From assembly GCA_036274895.1 (NCBI GenBank), contig DASUEU010000085.1, forward strand, positions 189,920 to 253,919: 64,000 nucleotides of DNA, written 5' to 3'. Positions 9,701 to 16,692 of the stretch are shown here, one piece after another. Position numbers and translations under genes: made by a program. The stretch is from CALMKX01 sp036274895 (GTDB lineage Bacteria; Acidobacteriota; Thermoanaerobaculia; Multivoradales; SZUA-115). Below the pieces are notes generated by a model. That model was given only the letters and a program-made list of their open reading frames with translations, had not been told where the DNA came from and searched no databases. How positions within the stretch are numbered: position 1 is the stretch's first letter; each line of letters opens with the position of its first letter.

Positions 9701-10228
9701 AACCAGCAGGTAATCCGCTCCGCCGGCCGCCAGCCCCAGGGCCTGGACGCGAAAATGACCGACGAGCGCCTCGAAGGTGACGCCGCCGGTCACCGAGATC
9801 GCCTTGGTGGTGGGACCCATCGAGCCGGCGACGAAGCGGGGCTTGCCGGGGCTGTCGAAGCGCCGGCAGACCTCGCGGGCGATCTCCGCCGACAGGCGGT
9901 TGAGCTCGAAGGACCGCTCCGCCAGGCCGTACTCGGCCAGGACCAGGGGTGTGCCGCCGAAGGAGTTGGTCTCGACGACGTCGCAGCCGGCCTGGAGGTA
10001 GCCCTCATGAACACAGGCCACCACGTCGGGCCGGGTGGCGCAGAGGTTCTCGTTGCAGCCCTCGAGCTCCGGACCCCCGAAGTCGGCGGCGGTGAGGGTA
10101 ACCCCCTGGAGGGCGGTGCCGGTGGCACCGTCGAGCACCAGGATGCGCTCGGCGAGGGCGGCCTCGAGCCGGGCTCGGCGCTCGGCGAGGTCAGAGGGTC
10201 GGGGGGTAATCGAGATCGAGTCGCTCAA
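6743..10228 (-). CDS. metH: Cobalamin-dependent methionine synthase
   Basis: A 1161-residue MetH (E. coli has 1227) that transfers methyl from 5-methyl-THF via cobalamin to homocysteine in the cytoplasm. All four modules are visible: the homocysteine-binding domain with Zn ligands (LNCATG and GGCCGTHAGH near residue 305); the pterin-binding domain starting at VGERTNVLGS; the B12 domain with GDVHDIGKNLV near residue 746, which contains the DxHxxG cobalamin ligand His; and the C-terminal SAM-dependent reactivation domain (SFGYPACPDL, LTEGDMMDP). The start is TTG at 10228 with an excellent AAGGAG site 7 nt upstream. The leader carries a SAM-type riboswitch and an intrinsic terminator, so expression should fall when SAM is abundant. 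metF lies upstream on the same strand. Confidence 0.98.
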   Translation of the reverse strand: MSDSISITPRPSDLAERRARLEAALAERILVLDGATGTALQGVTLTAADFGGPELEGCNENLCATRPDVVACVHEGYLQAGCDVVETNSFGGTPLVLAEYGLAERSFELNRLSAEIAREVCRRFDSPGKPRFVAGSMGPTTKAISVTGGVTFEALVGHFRVQALGLAAGGADYLLVETCQDTRNVKAALIGIEEAFAELGWSLPVAVSATIEPTGTMLAGQDAEALAVSLLHADLLYLGLNCATGPDLMQDHIRTLAEISHARVACVPNAGLPDDEGCYTEGPEHVAEVLARFVDAGWLNLVGGCCGTHAGHIRALVAAVAGKKPRAVARHHRSWVSGIEAVELTADNRPLLVGERTNVLGSLKFKKLIAAGDFEAAAEVGRAQARAGGQILDVCLQDPDADELGNMETFLDKLTRVVKAPLMIDSTDAAVMARALTWCQGKSVLNSINLEDGLSRFEKVVPLARRFGAALVVGLIDEAGMAVTVERKLEVARRSYDLLTGRFGVAPEDLWWDALVFPCGTGDEKYLGSAGLTIEGVRRLKEEFPDTKTILGVSNVSFGLPAAGREVLNSVFLYHSTRSGLDAAIVNTERIARYAEIPEAERHLAEALIFLPLGDVAAGDVAVAAFAEHFRGRTSVSRDSHRADLPLAERLARAVVEGSKEGLHEDLALALADPAWPEPLDIINGPLMAGMAEVGRLFNDNQLIVAEVLQSAEVMKAAVAFLEPHMARAEGSSRGKVLLATVKGDVHDIGKNLVDIILSNNGFTVVNLGIKVPSEQLIQAVREHQPDVIGLSGLLVKSAQQMVLTAGDLAAVGVDTPLLVGGAALTRRFTHRKIAAAYTGLCTYAKDAMTGLKLVERLLDPRERPTLEEEVAALIESDRVVVEGTAEVDDAARPGAAAIRRDLAVPKPPHLERVIERFDPAEVWPWINPQMLYGKHLGLGGSIRALAESGDAKYKKLRAAVEEVEDQARAEGVMPVSAVWQFFPARAEGDRLILTSPETGVEVAHWDLPRQKRPGGLCLTDYLLPGDHVALFVTSAGRGIRERVEELKNRGEYLKSHTLAALALETAEAAAELVHSRLRAAWGFPDPPELSKQHAFAARYRGKRYSFGYPACPDLGGQRALFAALRPEDIGVHLTEGDMMDPEASVSALVFQHPDARYFGV

Positions 10229-10246
10229 GGCCCTGCTCCTTCGCGG

Positions 10247-10281
10247 AAAACGAAAAGCCCGCCTCGCACGACGAGACGGGC
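10247..10281 (-). terminator. Rho-independent terminator in the metH leader (riboswitch expression platform)
   Basis: Read on the minus strand, GCCCGTCTCG-tcgtg-CGAGGCGGGC forms a stable hairpin followed directly by TTTTCGTTTT. This is a textbook intrinsic terminator. It lies between the SAM-type aptamer and the metH ribosome site, so it is the expected off-state of a transcription-attenuating riboswitch. Confidence 0.88.
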
Positions 10282-10342
10282 TTCGGCAGCCGGGAGCGGG
10301 TGGTCCTGGACACTTGGTTGCCGCGCCATCCTCTGCGCCGGC

Positions 10343-10434
10343 CGCATTCCCGCCGCTTCGGGCGGGAGGGCACCTTGGGTGTCCGTCCCAGGTTGCCGAG
10401 CCCGGAGCACGCGCCCCGGGCCGCTCGTAATGCG
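10343..10434 (-). ncRNA. SAM riboswitch aptamer (SAM-I/SAM-IV clan) upstream of metH
   Basis: On the minus strand, P1 is CGCATT pairing with AATGCG at the far end. P2 is GCCCGGGG/CTCCGGGC. Then comes the hallmark core GGCAACC, a P3 hairpin TGGG/CCCA, the hallmark AAGGTGC, and a P4 hairpin TCCCGCC/GGCGGGA. This order matches the SAM-I/SAM-IV clan, whose members bind S-adenosylmethionine. The short P2 without an obvious kink-turn leans toward the SAM-IV or SAM-I/IV variants. Downstream lies a terminator and then metH. SAM binding should favour termination. A covariance-model search would settle the subclass. Confidence 0.85.
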
Positions 10435-10478
10435 AGAGGGAGCGTAGAGGAGGCGCTACCCCGAGGTCAAGCTCGGCC

Positions 10479-11429
10479 TCAGAGCTTCAGCTGGCCGAGC
10501 AGGGCGGTAATCGCCTTGGACTCCTGCATGACGTAGTAGTGCAACGAGGGTACGCCGTGGTCGAGCAGCTCTTGGGATTGCCGGGCCGCCCACTCGACGC
10601 CGACCTCGGCCACGTGCTCGGGGCTGGCTTTCTCGATCTCGTCGGAGAGCTCCCAGGGGATCTCGGCGTAGAAGTTCTGGGGGATCGTGGTGAGCTGGCG
10701 CTTGCTGGTGAGGATCTTGAGGCCCGGGACGATCGGCGCCGTGATCCCCTCGGCCTGGCACATCTCGAGGTAGCGGAAGTAGTGAGCGTTGTCGAAGAAC
10801 ATCTGGGTCACCACGTACTCGGCACCCGCGGCCAGCTTGTCCTTGACGTTCTTGACCTCGGCCTTCATGTTCGGGCAGCGCACGTGGCGCTCGGGGTAGC
10901 CGGCCACGCCGACGCAGAAATGCGTGGGAGAGGCGTCGAGCAGATCGTCCTCGATGTAGCGGCCATGGTTCATGTCGGTGATCTGGGTCACCAGGTCGAT
11001 GGCCGTCTCGTTGGCCGTCCGCCCTTCTTTGAGCGGCTTCTTGTAGCCGCTGTCGTCCCCGCGCAGGGCCATGACGTTGTCGATGCCGAGGTAGTTGAGC
11101 TCGATGAGGAAATCCTCGGTCTCCTCGCGGGTGAAGCCCTGGCAGAGGATGTGGGGCACGGCGTCGACGTGGTGCTTGTTCTGGAGCAGGGCGCAGACGC
11201 CCAGGGTGCCGGGCCGCTTGCGCTTGACCTTGCGCCGGATGCCCTGGGGCGTCTCCTCGTAGATTACCTGGGCAGAGTGGCTGGTGATGTCGATGAAAGG
11301 TGGATGGAAGGGCATCAAGGCCTCGATCACCGCCAGCAGGCTGCCGAGATCTCCCCCGCGCAGGGGTGGGATGATCTCGAAGCTGATCAGCGGTTCCGTG
11401 GCCCGGGCCAGGTGCTCGATGACCTTCAT
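10479..11429 (-). CDS. metF: 5,10-methylenetetrahydrofolate reductase
   Basis: A 316-residue MetF, slightly longer than E. coli (296). It reduces 5,10-methylene-THF to 5-methyl-THF with FAD and NAD(P)H and supplies the methyl donor for MetH. Visible motifs are SFEIIPP near the N-terminus (family FEFFPP), ALRGDDSGYKKP, and VVTQMFFDN, the conserved folate/flavin-site strand. ATG 11429 is chosen because the longer frame to 11522 adds a non-conserved Ser/Gln-rich tail overlapping the divergent gene. It lies upstream of metH on the same strand. The SAM riboswitch sits after metF, so metF itself is not downstream of that aptamer. Confidence 0.95.
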   Translation of the reverse strand: MKVIEHLARATEPLISFEIIPPLRGGDLGSLLAVIEALMPFHPPFIDITSHSAQVIYEETPQGIRRKVKRKRPGTLGVCALLQNKHHVDAVPHILCQGFTREETEDFLIELNYLGIDNVMALRGDDSGYKKPLKEGRTANETAIDLVTQITDMNHGRYIEDDLLDASPTHFCVGVAGYPERHVRCPNMKAEVKNVKDKLAAGAEYVVTQMFFDNAHYFRYLEMCQAEGITAPIVPGLKILTSKRQLTTIPQNFYAEIPWELSDEIEKASPEHVAEVGVEWAARQSQELLDHGVPSLHYYVMQESKAITALLGQLKL

Positions 11430-11502
11430 GGGTTCGGGGAGTATAAGCGACCGGCTCGGGCTAGACTTCGGCGACGCTTGGCCTTGCGCCGACTGAACAA
11501 CC

Positions 11503-12906
11503 GTGAACCGCCTCACCCCCACCCCGCTCGGCTGGCGCTTGCTGCGCTTCGCCGGGGACGTCGGCGCCGCTGTGGGCGCCTTCTACCTGGCGTTCTTGCT
11601 GCGCATCCGGTTTCCGCTGCCCTTCACCCAGTTTCTGCTCCCAGAGGAGCGCATCCGCTTCTTCTTCCGCGAGTGGTGGATCATCGCCCTGGCCCAGGCG
11701 CTCACGCTCTACTTCTTCGGCTTCTACGACCCCCCGCGGGGCGCGCTCGGCGCCGAGCAGGCGCGGCGGCTGGCCACCGCCGCGACCCTCCAGGGTCTGG
11801 TGCTCGCCGGCTTCTACTTCTTGACCGATCGCGAGTTCCCCCGCTCCGTGCTGCTGCTCTTCGTGGCCCTGAACTTCCTGCTGCTGTGGGCGTTCCGCTC
11901 CCTGATGGAGCGGGGCTACCGGCCGCCGCGCCGGCGGGTGGCCCTGGTGGGGGCCGGGCCGGCGGCCCGCGAGCTGGCGGCGAAGATCGCGAGCCTCGCC
12001 TCGGCTTCCATCGCCATCGTCGGCCACGCCCCGGCTCCCGACGAGAGCGCAGAGGCCGAGCCGGAGCCGGACAGCCCGCTCGGGCCGCGGCTGGGTGCGG
12101 TGGAGGATCTGCCCCGGCTGCTCGCAGCCGGCGAGATCGACGACATCATCCTCGCCACCGAAGCCCGGGCCTGGCAGATCCGGCTGCTCGACGAGCTCTC
12201 CGCGTCGCGCTCGGCTGCCGGCAACGTGCTGATGCTGCCGGGGCCGATCGAGAGCCTGATCGGGCGGATGCGCTACCGCTGGGTGGAGGACCTACCGCTG
12301 ATCGAGGTGGTGCGCCAGAGCGAATGGAAGGTGAACCGGCCCCTCAAGCGAGTGGTGGACGCCGTCGGCTCCAGCCTGTTGCTGCTCCTGCTGCTGCCTG
12401 CCTTGCTGCTGGTGGCGCTGGCGGTGGCGGTGACCTCACCGGGGCCGATCCTGTACCGCCAGCAGCGCCTGGGGCTGGGCCGCAAGCCCTTCACGGTGTG
12501 GAAGTTCCGCACCATGCGCACGGACGCCGAGCAGGGCGTGGGCGAGGTGCTCGCCACCCGGAGAGACCCGCGCCTGACACCCATCGGCGCCTGGCTGCGC
12601 CGCTACCGGCTGGACGAGTTGCCGCAGCTCTTGAACGTGCTCGGCGGCTCGATGAGCCTGGTGGGGCCGCGGCCCGAGCGGCCGGGCTTCGTCGAGCGCT
12701 ACCTCGGCGCCGTGCCCGGCTACGCCGAGCGCTTCTCCGTCCCCCCGGGCCTGACCGGCCTCGCCCAGGTCAACGGCGACTACCACTCCACCGCCGAGAA
12801 CAAGCTGCGCTACGACCTCGCCTACATCGCCAACTGGAGCCCCTGGCTCGATCTGGCGATCCTGCTCCGGACGGTGAAGATCGTGTTGACCAGTCGGGGG
12901 GTTTGA
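11503..12906 (+). CDS. Polyprenyl-phosphate sugar-1-phosphate transferase (exopolysaccharide priming enzyme)
   Basis: A 467-residue membrane protein of the WcaJ/WbaP/EpsB type. The N-terminal half has several hydrophobic helices and a CoA/NAD-like fold (VALVGAGPAARELA). One more TM helix (LLLLLLLPALLLVALAVAV) precedes the cytoplasmic bacterial sugar-transferase domain at about 305-467, with SPGPILYRQQRLG, KFRTMRTDAE, RRYRLDELPQLLNVLGGSMSLVGPRP and GLTGLAQVNG. These enzymes load the first sugar phosphate onto undecaprenyl phosphate and so start a surface polysaccharide. The start is GTG 11503 without a clear Shine-Dalgarno. It diverges from metF across 73 bp. A REP-like repeat follows it. Confidence 0.93.
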   Translation: MNRLTPTPLGWRLLRFAGDVGAAVGAFYLAFLLRIRFPLPFTQFLLPEERIRFFFREWWIIALAQALTLYFFGFYDPPRGALGAEQARRLATAATLQGLVLAGFYFLTDREFPRSVLLLFVALNFLLLWAFRSLMERGYRPPRRRVALVGAGPAARELAAKIASLASASIAIVGHAPAPDESAEAEPEPDSPLGPRLGAVEDLPRLLAAGEIDDIILATEARAWQIRLLDELSASRSAAGNVLMLPGPIESLIGRMRYRWVEDLPLIEVVRQSEWKVNRPLKRVVDAVGSSLLLLLLLPALLLVALAVAVTSPGPILYRQQRLGLGRKPFTVWKFRTMRTDAEQGVGEVLATRRDPRLTPIGAWLRRYRLDELPQLLNVLGGSMSLVGPRPERPGFVERYLGAVPGYAERFSVPPGLTGLAQVNGDYHSTAENKLRYDLAYIANWSPWLDLAILLRTVKIVLTSRGV

Positions 12907-12930
12907 GGGAAGCGGAGAGAGAGCCGGTAG

Positions 12931-13013
12931 GCTGGGTTAGGTCCGCAGGGCCGTAACCCAGCTCCCAACGCCGACGAAGGGAGCTGGGTTACGCCGCGGA
13001 CGGCTAACCCAGC
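12931..13013. repeat. REP-like double palindrome with CTGGGTTA/TAACCCAG ends
   Basis: Two imperfect palindromes stand in tandem: CTGGGTTA...TAACCCAGC at 12932-12962 and GCTGGGTTA...TAACCCAGC at 12983-13013. The spacer arms GCTCCC and GGGAGC also pair, so the whole unit can fold as one larger inverted repeat. It fills the convergent gap between the sugar transferase and the TonB receptor gene. A half copy is at 21247. Such short GC-rich intergenic palindromes are typical of REP/BIME elements. Confidence 0.7.
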
Positions 13014-13059
13014 CCACTCGGAACCTGTGCAGAAACCGCTTGGCAGCCGGCTCCCTCCC

Positions 13060-15258
13060 TCAGAACTTCCCCGCCAGGGCCAGCCGGAAGCTCCGGCCTG
13101 GGGCTAGGGGTGCGTTGTTGTCCGCGGACTCGTGGTAGCGCTCGTCTGTCACGTTCTCGACCATCGCCCGCAGCTCGAGGCCGGGGAGGATCTGATAGCC
13201 GCCGCCCAGGTCCAGGGTGGTGTAGCTGTCACGCTCCAGCTCGGTGGGGCCGGCGCGATCGTCGTCCGCCACCCAACCCAGACGGCCCAGGGCGTAGAAG
13301 CGCTCGGCACTCCAGCGCAGGGCGGCGTTGACGCTGGTCGAGGGGATCTCCGCGATCGGGTCCCGGGTCTCGGTGTCCTCGCCACGGGCCACCGTCGCCC
13401 CCAGCTGGAGCTGGAAGCTCGCCGGCAGAACCAACTGAGCCTCGATCTCGACGCCCTTCACCTCGGCCTCACCGCGGTTCCTGAACTCGAAGTTGTCGCC
13501 GTTCTGGAAGCGCTCGATCAGCTCGTCGACGCGGTAGAGGTAGCCATAGACGGCGAGCGAAGACCGACCCTTGACCCAGCGCAGGGCGAGATCGAGCTGG
13601 TCGCTCGTCTCGGCGTCCAGCTCGGGATTGCCGACCACGAAGCCGCGGCCGGAGGGGCCGCGGAAGTAGCGATCCGAGAGCAGCGGCGAGCGGAAGCCGC
13701 GGGCCGCCTGCAGGGTGCCGGAGAGGCCCGGTCCCAGCTCGGTGGTGACCGCCAGGTGGCCGGAGAGGGCGCTGTCACTCTGCGAGCGGTCGCCGAAGAA
13801 GCCACCCTTGTTCTCGCTGTCCACCACGTCGCCCCGCACGCCCAGCGAGAGGCTCGCCCGGCTACCGAGGGTGCGATCCCAGAGGGCGAAGGCACCGGTG
13901 TCGAGACGGTTGGCCTCCTCGATCGAGCGGCTCGCGGTGCGCCCGCTCTCGGCGCCGGTGGCGTCGAAGTTGACCCGCACCACCTCCGCCGACAGGCCGA
14001 AGCGCCCCACCACGTCGAGGCCCGCCTTGAGCCGGCCGCCGGCGAGGGCGCGGCTGGCGCTGGCCCGCAGGGAAGCGTCGTCCGAGTCGATGTCGCTCCG
14101 GTCGATGCGCCGGTTGGAGGTCGCCGTGGGGGTGCGGTCGCGGTCGGTGATCAGCCGGTAGGTGCCGTAGAAGGTCGAGACGTCGAAGCCCTCCCAGCCG
14201 GCGAGGGGGCCGGAGCGCCAGCTGGCGGTCAGGCGACGCGAGGTCTCCTCCGGGTAATAAGCGCGGATGGCCGCCGAGTCGGCGGCCGGCTTGCCGAGGT
14301 CCTCGGCCTCGTCGACGGTCACGCCCAGGCGCAGCACTCCCACCGGCAGCAACTGAAGGTAGCGCACGGCTGCGCCGCGGTCCTCGAAGGCGGAGTTGAG
14401 GATGCCCTCGCCGCCGCCGGCCTCCCCGTCGTCGGCCTCGCGGGCCCGGCCCAGGACCAGCAGAGCGCCACCCCCCACGTCGCCGGTGGCCTCGATCAAG
14501 CCGCCCCGATCCTCAACCCCACCCACCGTGCCGCTGGCATCGAAGCGCAGCTTCCAGGGGCCGGCCTCGGGATCGCGGCTGCGGGCGTCGATCACTCCGC
14601 CGAAGGCATCCGAGCCGTAGGTCACGGCCCCCGGGCCGCGGGTCACCTCGACCGAGGCCAGCGCGGCGGCATCGACGAAGGTTGCCGAGGCGCCCGCTCG
14701 CCGCTCGGTGGTGACCCGGGCACCATCGAGCAGGATCAGGGTCCGCCCGCCGCCTAGCCCGCGGATCACCGGCACGCTGTCGGCGCTCTTGCCGGTCTGG
14801 GACATCCCCGGCAGGCCGTAGAGGGCGTCGACGATGCGCTGGGGCCGCCGCTGCTCGATCTCCTCCTCGGTCACCAAGGTGGCCGCGGAGGCCGGCAGAG
14901 TCTCAACACTCGGGGCGACGCCCGAGACCACGGTCATGCTGTCGCGGTAAGCCTCGACGAGCTCGATTTCGAGCCGGCCGCTGCTCGGCAGCTCGTTGAC
15001 CTCGATGGCGGAGAAGACCTGGTCGCCAGGGCCGGTGACGATGAGCAGGAAAGGTACGGCCGGGTCGGGGTTCAGGATGAAACGGCCGTCGCTGTCGGTG
15101 AGCACCGAGCCGGTGCGGCCGACCACGCTGACCTGCATCCCCGCGGCCGGCTGGCCGTCGGGCAGGAGGAGACGCGCCTCGAGGGCGGCGGCTCCCCGGG
15201 CGAAGGAGAACGCGAGAAGCAGCGCGACGACGAGCCGCGCGAAGGATGGACGGATCAC
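13060..15258 (-). CDS. TonB-dependent outer-membrane receptor
   Basis: A 732-residue receptor that imports a ligand across the outer membrane using TonB energy. A signal peptide (residues 1-25, ending GAAA) is followed by a carboxypeptidase-regulatory-like beta domain (about 26-105). The plug domain follows (RRPQRIVDALYGLPGM, VPVIRGLGGGRTLILLDGARV, VEVTRGPGAVTYGSDAFGGVI), then a 22-strand-type barrel ending in the usual aromatic (LALAGKF). The start is GTG 15258 with a GGGAGA site upstream. The ligand cannot be told: metal chelate, B12 and glycan are all possible. No B12 riboswitch is seen upstream, but a small perfect hairpin lies directly before the ribosome site. Confidence 0.93.
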   Translation of the reverse strand: MIRPSFARLVVALLLAFSFARGAAALEARLLLPDGQPAAGMQVSVVGRTGSVLTDSDGRFILNPDPAVPFLLIVTGPGDQVFSAIEVNELPSSGRLEIELVEAYRDSMTVVSGVAPSVETLPASAATLVTEEEIEQRRPQRIVDALYGLPGMSQTGKSADSVPVIRGLGGGRTLILLDGARVTTERRAGASATFVDAAALASVEVTRGPGAVTYGSDAFGGVIDARSRDPEAGPWKLRFDASGTVGGVEDRGGLIEATGDVGGGALLVLGRAREADDGEAGGGEGILNSAFEDRGAAVRYLQLLPVGVLRLGVTVDEAEDLGKPAADSAAIRAYYPEETSRRLTASWRSGPLAGWEGFDVSTFYGTYRLITDRDRTPTATSNRRIDRSDIDSDDASLRASASRALAGGRLKAGLDVVGRFGLSAEVVRVNFDATGAESGRTASRSIEEANRLDTGAFALWDRTLGSRASLSLGVRGDVVDSENKGGFFGDRSQSDSALSGHLAVTTELGPGLSGTLQAARGFRSPLLSDRYFRGPSGRGFVVGNPELDAETSDQLDLALRWVKGRSSLAVYGYLYRVDELIERFQNGDNFEFRNRGEAEVKGVEIEAQLVLPASFQLQLGATVARGEDTETRDPIAEIPSTSVNAALRWSAERFYALGRLGWVADDDRAGPTELERDSYTTLDLGGGYQILPGLELRAMVENVTDERYHESADNNAPLAPGRSFRLALAGKF

Positions 15259-15273
15259 GAGAGATCTCCCGCT

Positions 15274-15292
15274 ACCGGGGCATTGCCCCGGT
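15274..15292 (-). promoter_or_regulatory. Short perfect hairpin before the TonB receptor start
   Basis: ACCGGGGC-aat-GCCCCGGT (read on minus) is a perfect stem in the 95-bp leader between the upstream exported-protein gene and the receptor, 15 nt before the start codon. It could be an intercistronic terminator without a T-tract or an RNA-stability or translation element. Confidence 0.35.
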
Positions 15293-15353
15293 GCTGTCTG
15301 GTTTCACGAGGACCGGGGCGAGCCCGGCCGGCCAGGGCACGGCGGCCGCGGAT

Positions 15354-16157
15354 TCACTCGTTGAAACGACAGGTGGCGAGGCGAGGGTCGAGGAGACCGG
15401 AAGGCGGCGGGGAGGGCGGCAGGAGGTGGGTCTCGACCGCGAGGCGACGGACACCCTCGGCGACGCGCGGCAGCTCGGCCGGGACCGGCCGCTCAGCCGC
15501 CAGCTCGAGGCCCGCGGGCACCACCCAGGGCGCCAGGCGAGAGGCGAGATCTTGCTGCGCCACCACCACCTCAACCAGGTCGCGGCCACGACCGCTGCCC
15601 TCGAGCCAGGAGGTGACCCCGGGGAGCCCGGGCCGCGCCGCCTCTCCGGTACCCCTCGCGATGCGGCAAGCGGGCTCCGGGGGCAGCAGGGCGGGCTCGA
15701 TCTCGAGGGCGAACGGCAGCGGTAGTTCCCACTCCACCTCGCCGTCGCCGAAGCGCAGCAGCAGGTGGGCGTCGGCCGTGGCCACCTCGGGCAACTGCAC
15801 GGCGAAGGCCCTGACGTCGGCGTCGAGATGGGGCGACAGGCGCACCGGGTAGGTGGCCCCGCCGTCGAGAGAGAGGAAGGCCTCCCACTCCTCGAAGCTC
15901 GCCGCCGCGGGGTCCACGGGCCGCCAGGCGAGGAGAAGCTCCTCGCCGGCCACGAGCACCGCACCGGCCGACGGGGAGGTCACCTCCACCAGCCCAGCCT
16001 TCAGCGGCTGCTGCGGCTTCGCCTGAGCAGGGACGGCGGCCAGCCAGAGGAGGGCCGGGATCGCCAACCAACGGCACTGCCCACCGGTAGATCCCTCGGC
16101 TCCGGGCCTTCGGCCCTCCGCTCGGGATGACCAGGGGGGGTGGTGGCGATCTGACAT
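15354..16157 (-). CDS. Exported protein of unknown function next to the TonB receptor
   Basis: A 267-residue frame. A hydrophobic signal-like segment (LAIPALLWLAAVPAQA) only begins near residue 31. The preceding 30 residues overlap a dispersed repeat (about 16085-16130, ...CTCGGCTCCGGGCC...CTCGGGATGAC), so the true start may be further in; ATG 16157 has no clear ribosome site. The mature part looks all-beta, with an Ig/fibronectin-like opening (VEVTSPSAGAVLVAGEELLLAW) and one C-terminal Cys. No family is recognised. It precedes the receptor by 95 bp on the same strand and is probably co-transcribed, so a periplasmic accessory role is possible. Confidence 0.6.
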   Translation of the reverse strand: MSDRHHPPWSSRAEGRRPGAEGSTGGQCRWLAIPALLWLAAVPAQAKPQQPLKAGLVEVTSPSAGAVLVAGEELLLAWRPVDPAAASFEEWEAFLSLDGGATYPVRLSPHLDADVRAFAVQLPEVATADAHLLLRFGDGEVEWELPLPFALEIEPALLPPEPACRIARGTGEAARPGLPGVTSWLEGSGRGRDLVEVVVAQQDLASRLAPWVVPAGLELAAERPVPAELPRVAEGVRRLAVETHLLPPSPPPSGLLDPRLATCRFNE

Positions 16158-16188
16158 CGGTGTGCTCGAGTGGCCTCTCCCGGCTGTT

Positions 16189-16692
16189 CTACGGAGAATC
16201 GGCCGCGGGTTCCCGCGCCTCTTCTTCGAGAGTGCTCCGACTCGGTCGAAACGGGGCCGGCACCTGGGGCTCGAGCAGCGGGTCGAGCTTCAGGGCCAGG
16301 GCGAAGCTGGCCCGGGCTTCCTGCTGCCGGCCCAGGGCCAGCTCGGCGCGGCCGAGGTTCAAGTAGGTCTCCGGCCTCTTCTCGAGGGCCAGGGACTGCT
16401 GGTAGAAGTCGACCGCCACCGCCGGGCCCCCCAGCAGCAGGTGGACGCTGCCGCTCGCCAGGGGGATGGCCGGCTCCACCGGGTCCAGCTCGGCGGCACG
16501 GCCCAGCAGCCCGAGGTTGGCGCGCAGGATGTTGGTGCCGGCCTGGCCCAGGCGCACCGCCTCCATGCTCCACAGCTCGGCGCGCTGGAGCAGGACGCTC
16601 GCACCCAGCCGGTCCCGCCCGCGGATCGTCACCCCGACCAGCAGGGCCACGAGCAGCAGGCGCAGGGCCCAGACGGCGAGCCGCCCGCTCAC
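16189..16692 (-). CDS. Small membrane-anchored TPR protein
   Basis: 167 residues. GTG 16692 overlaps the stop of the upstream ligase-like gene (GTGA), which settles the start and implies translational coupling. Residues about 5-22 are an N-terminal TM helix. The rest holds two to three TPR-like helical pairs (AVDFYQQSLALEKRPETYLNLGRAELALGRQQEARASFALALKLDP split around the canonical Gly/Ala/Leu positions). TPR units mediate protein-protein contact. Proteins like this are often encoded next to O-antigen ligase/polymerase genes. Confidence 0.75.
   Translation of the reverse strand: MSGRLAVWALRLLLVALLVGVTIRGRDRLGASVLLQRAELWSMEAVRLGQAGTNILRANLGLLGRAAELDPVEPAIPLASGSVHLLLGGPAVAVDFYQQSLALEKRPETYLNLGRAELALGRQQEARASFALALKLDPLLEPQVPAPFRPSRSTLEEEAREPAADSP

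Noticed and set aside
7214..10447. 1077-codon plus-strand frame opposite metH
   Set aside because: Shadow of metH; product is repetitive Gly/Asp/His/Leu-rich sequence without motifs, and it would also span the riboswitch and terminator.
10539..12956. Plus-strand frame opposite metF continuing into the sugar transferase region
   Set aside because: Antisense and out-of-frame shadow of two well-supported genes.
15259..15353. Possible cobalamin riboswitch before the TonB receptor
   Set aside because: No B12-box-like core or conserved aptamer segments were found; only a short perfect hairpin is present.
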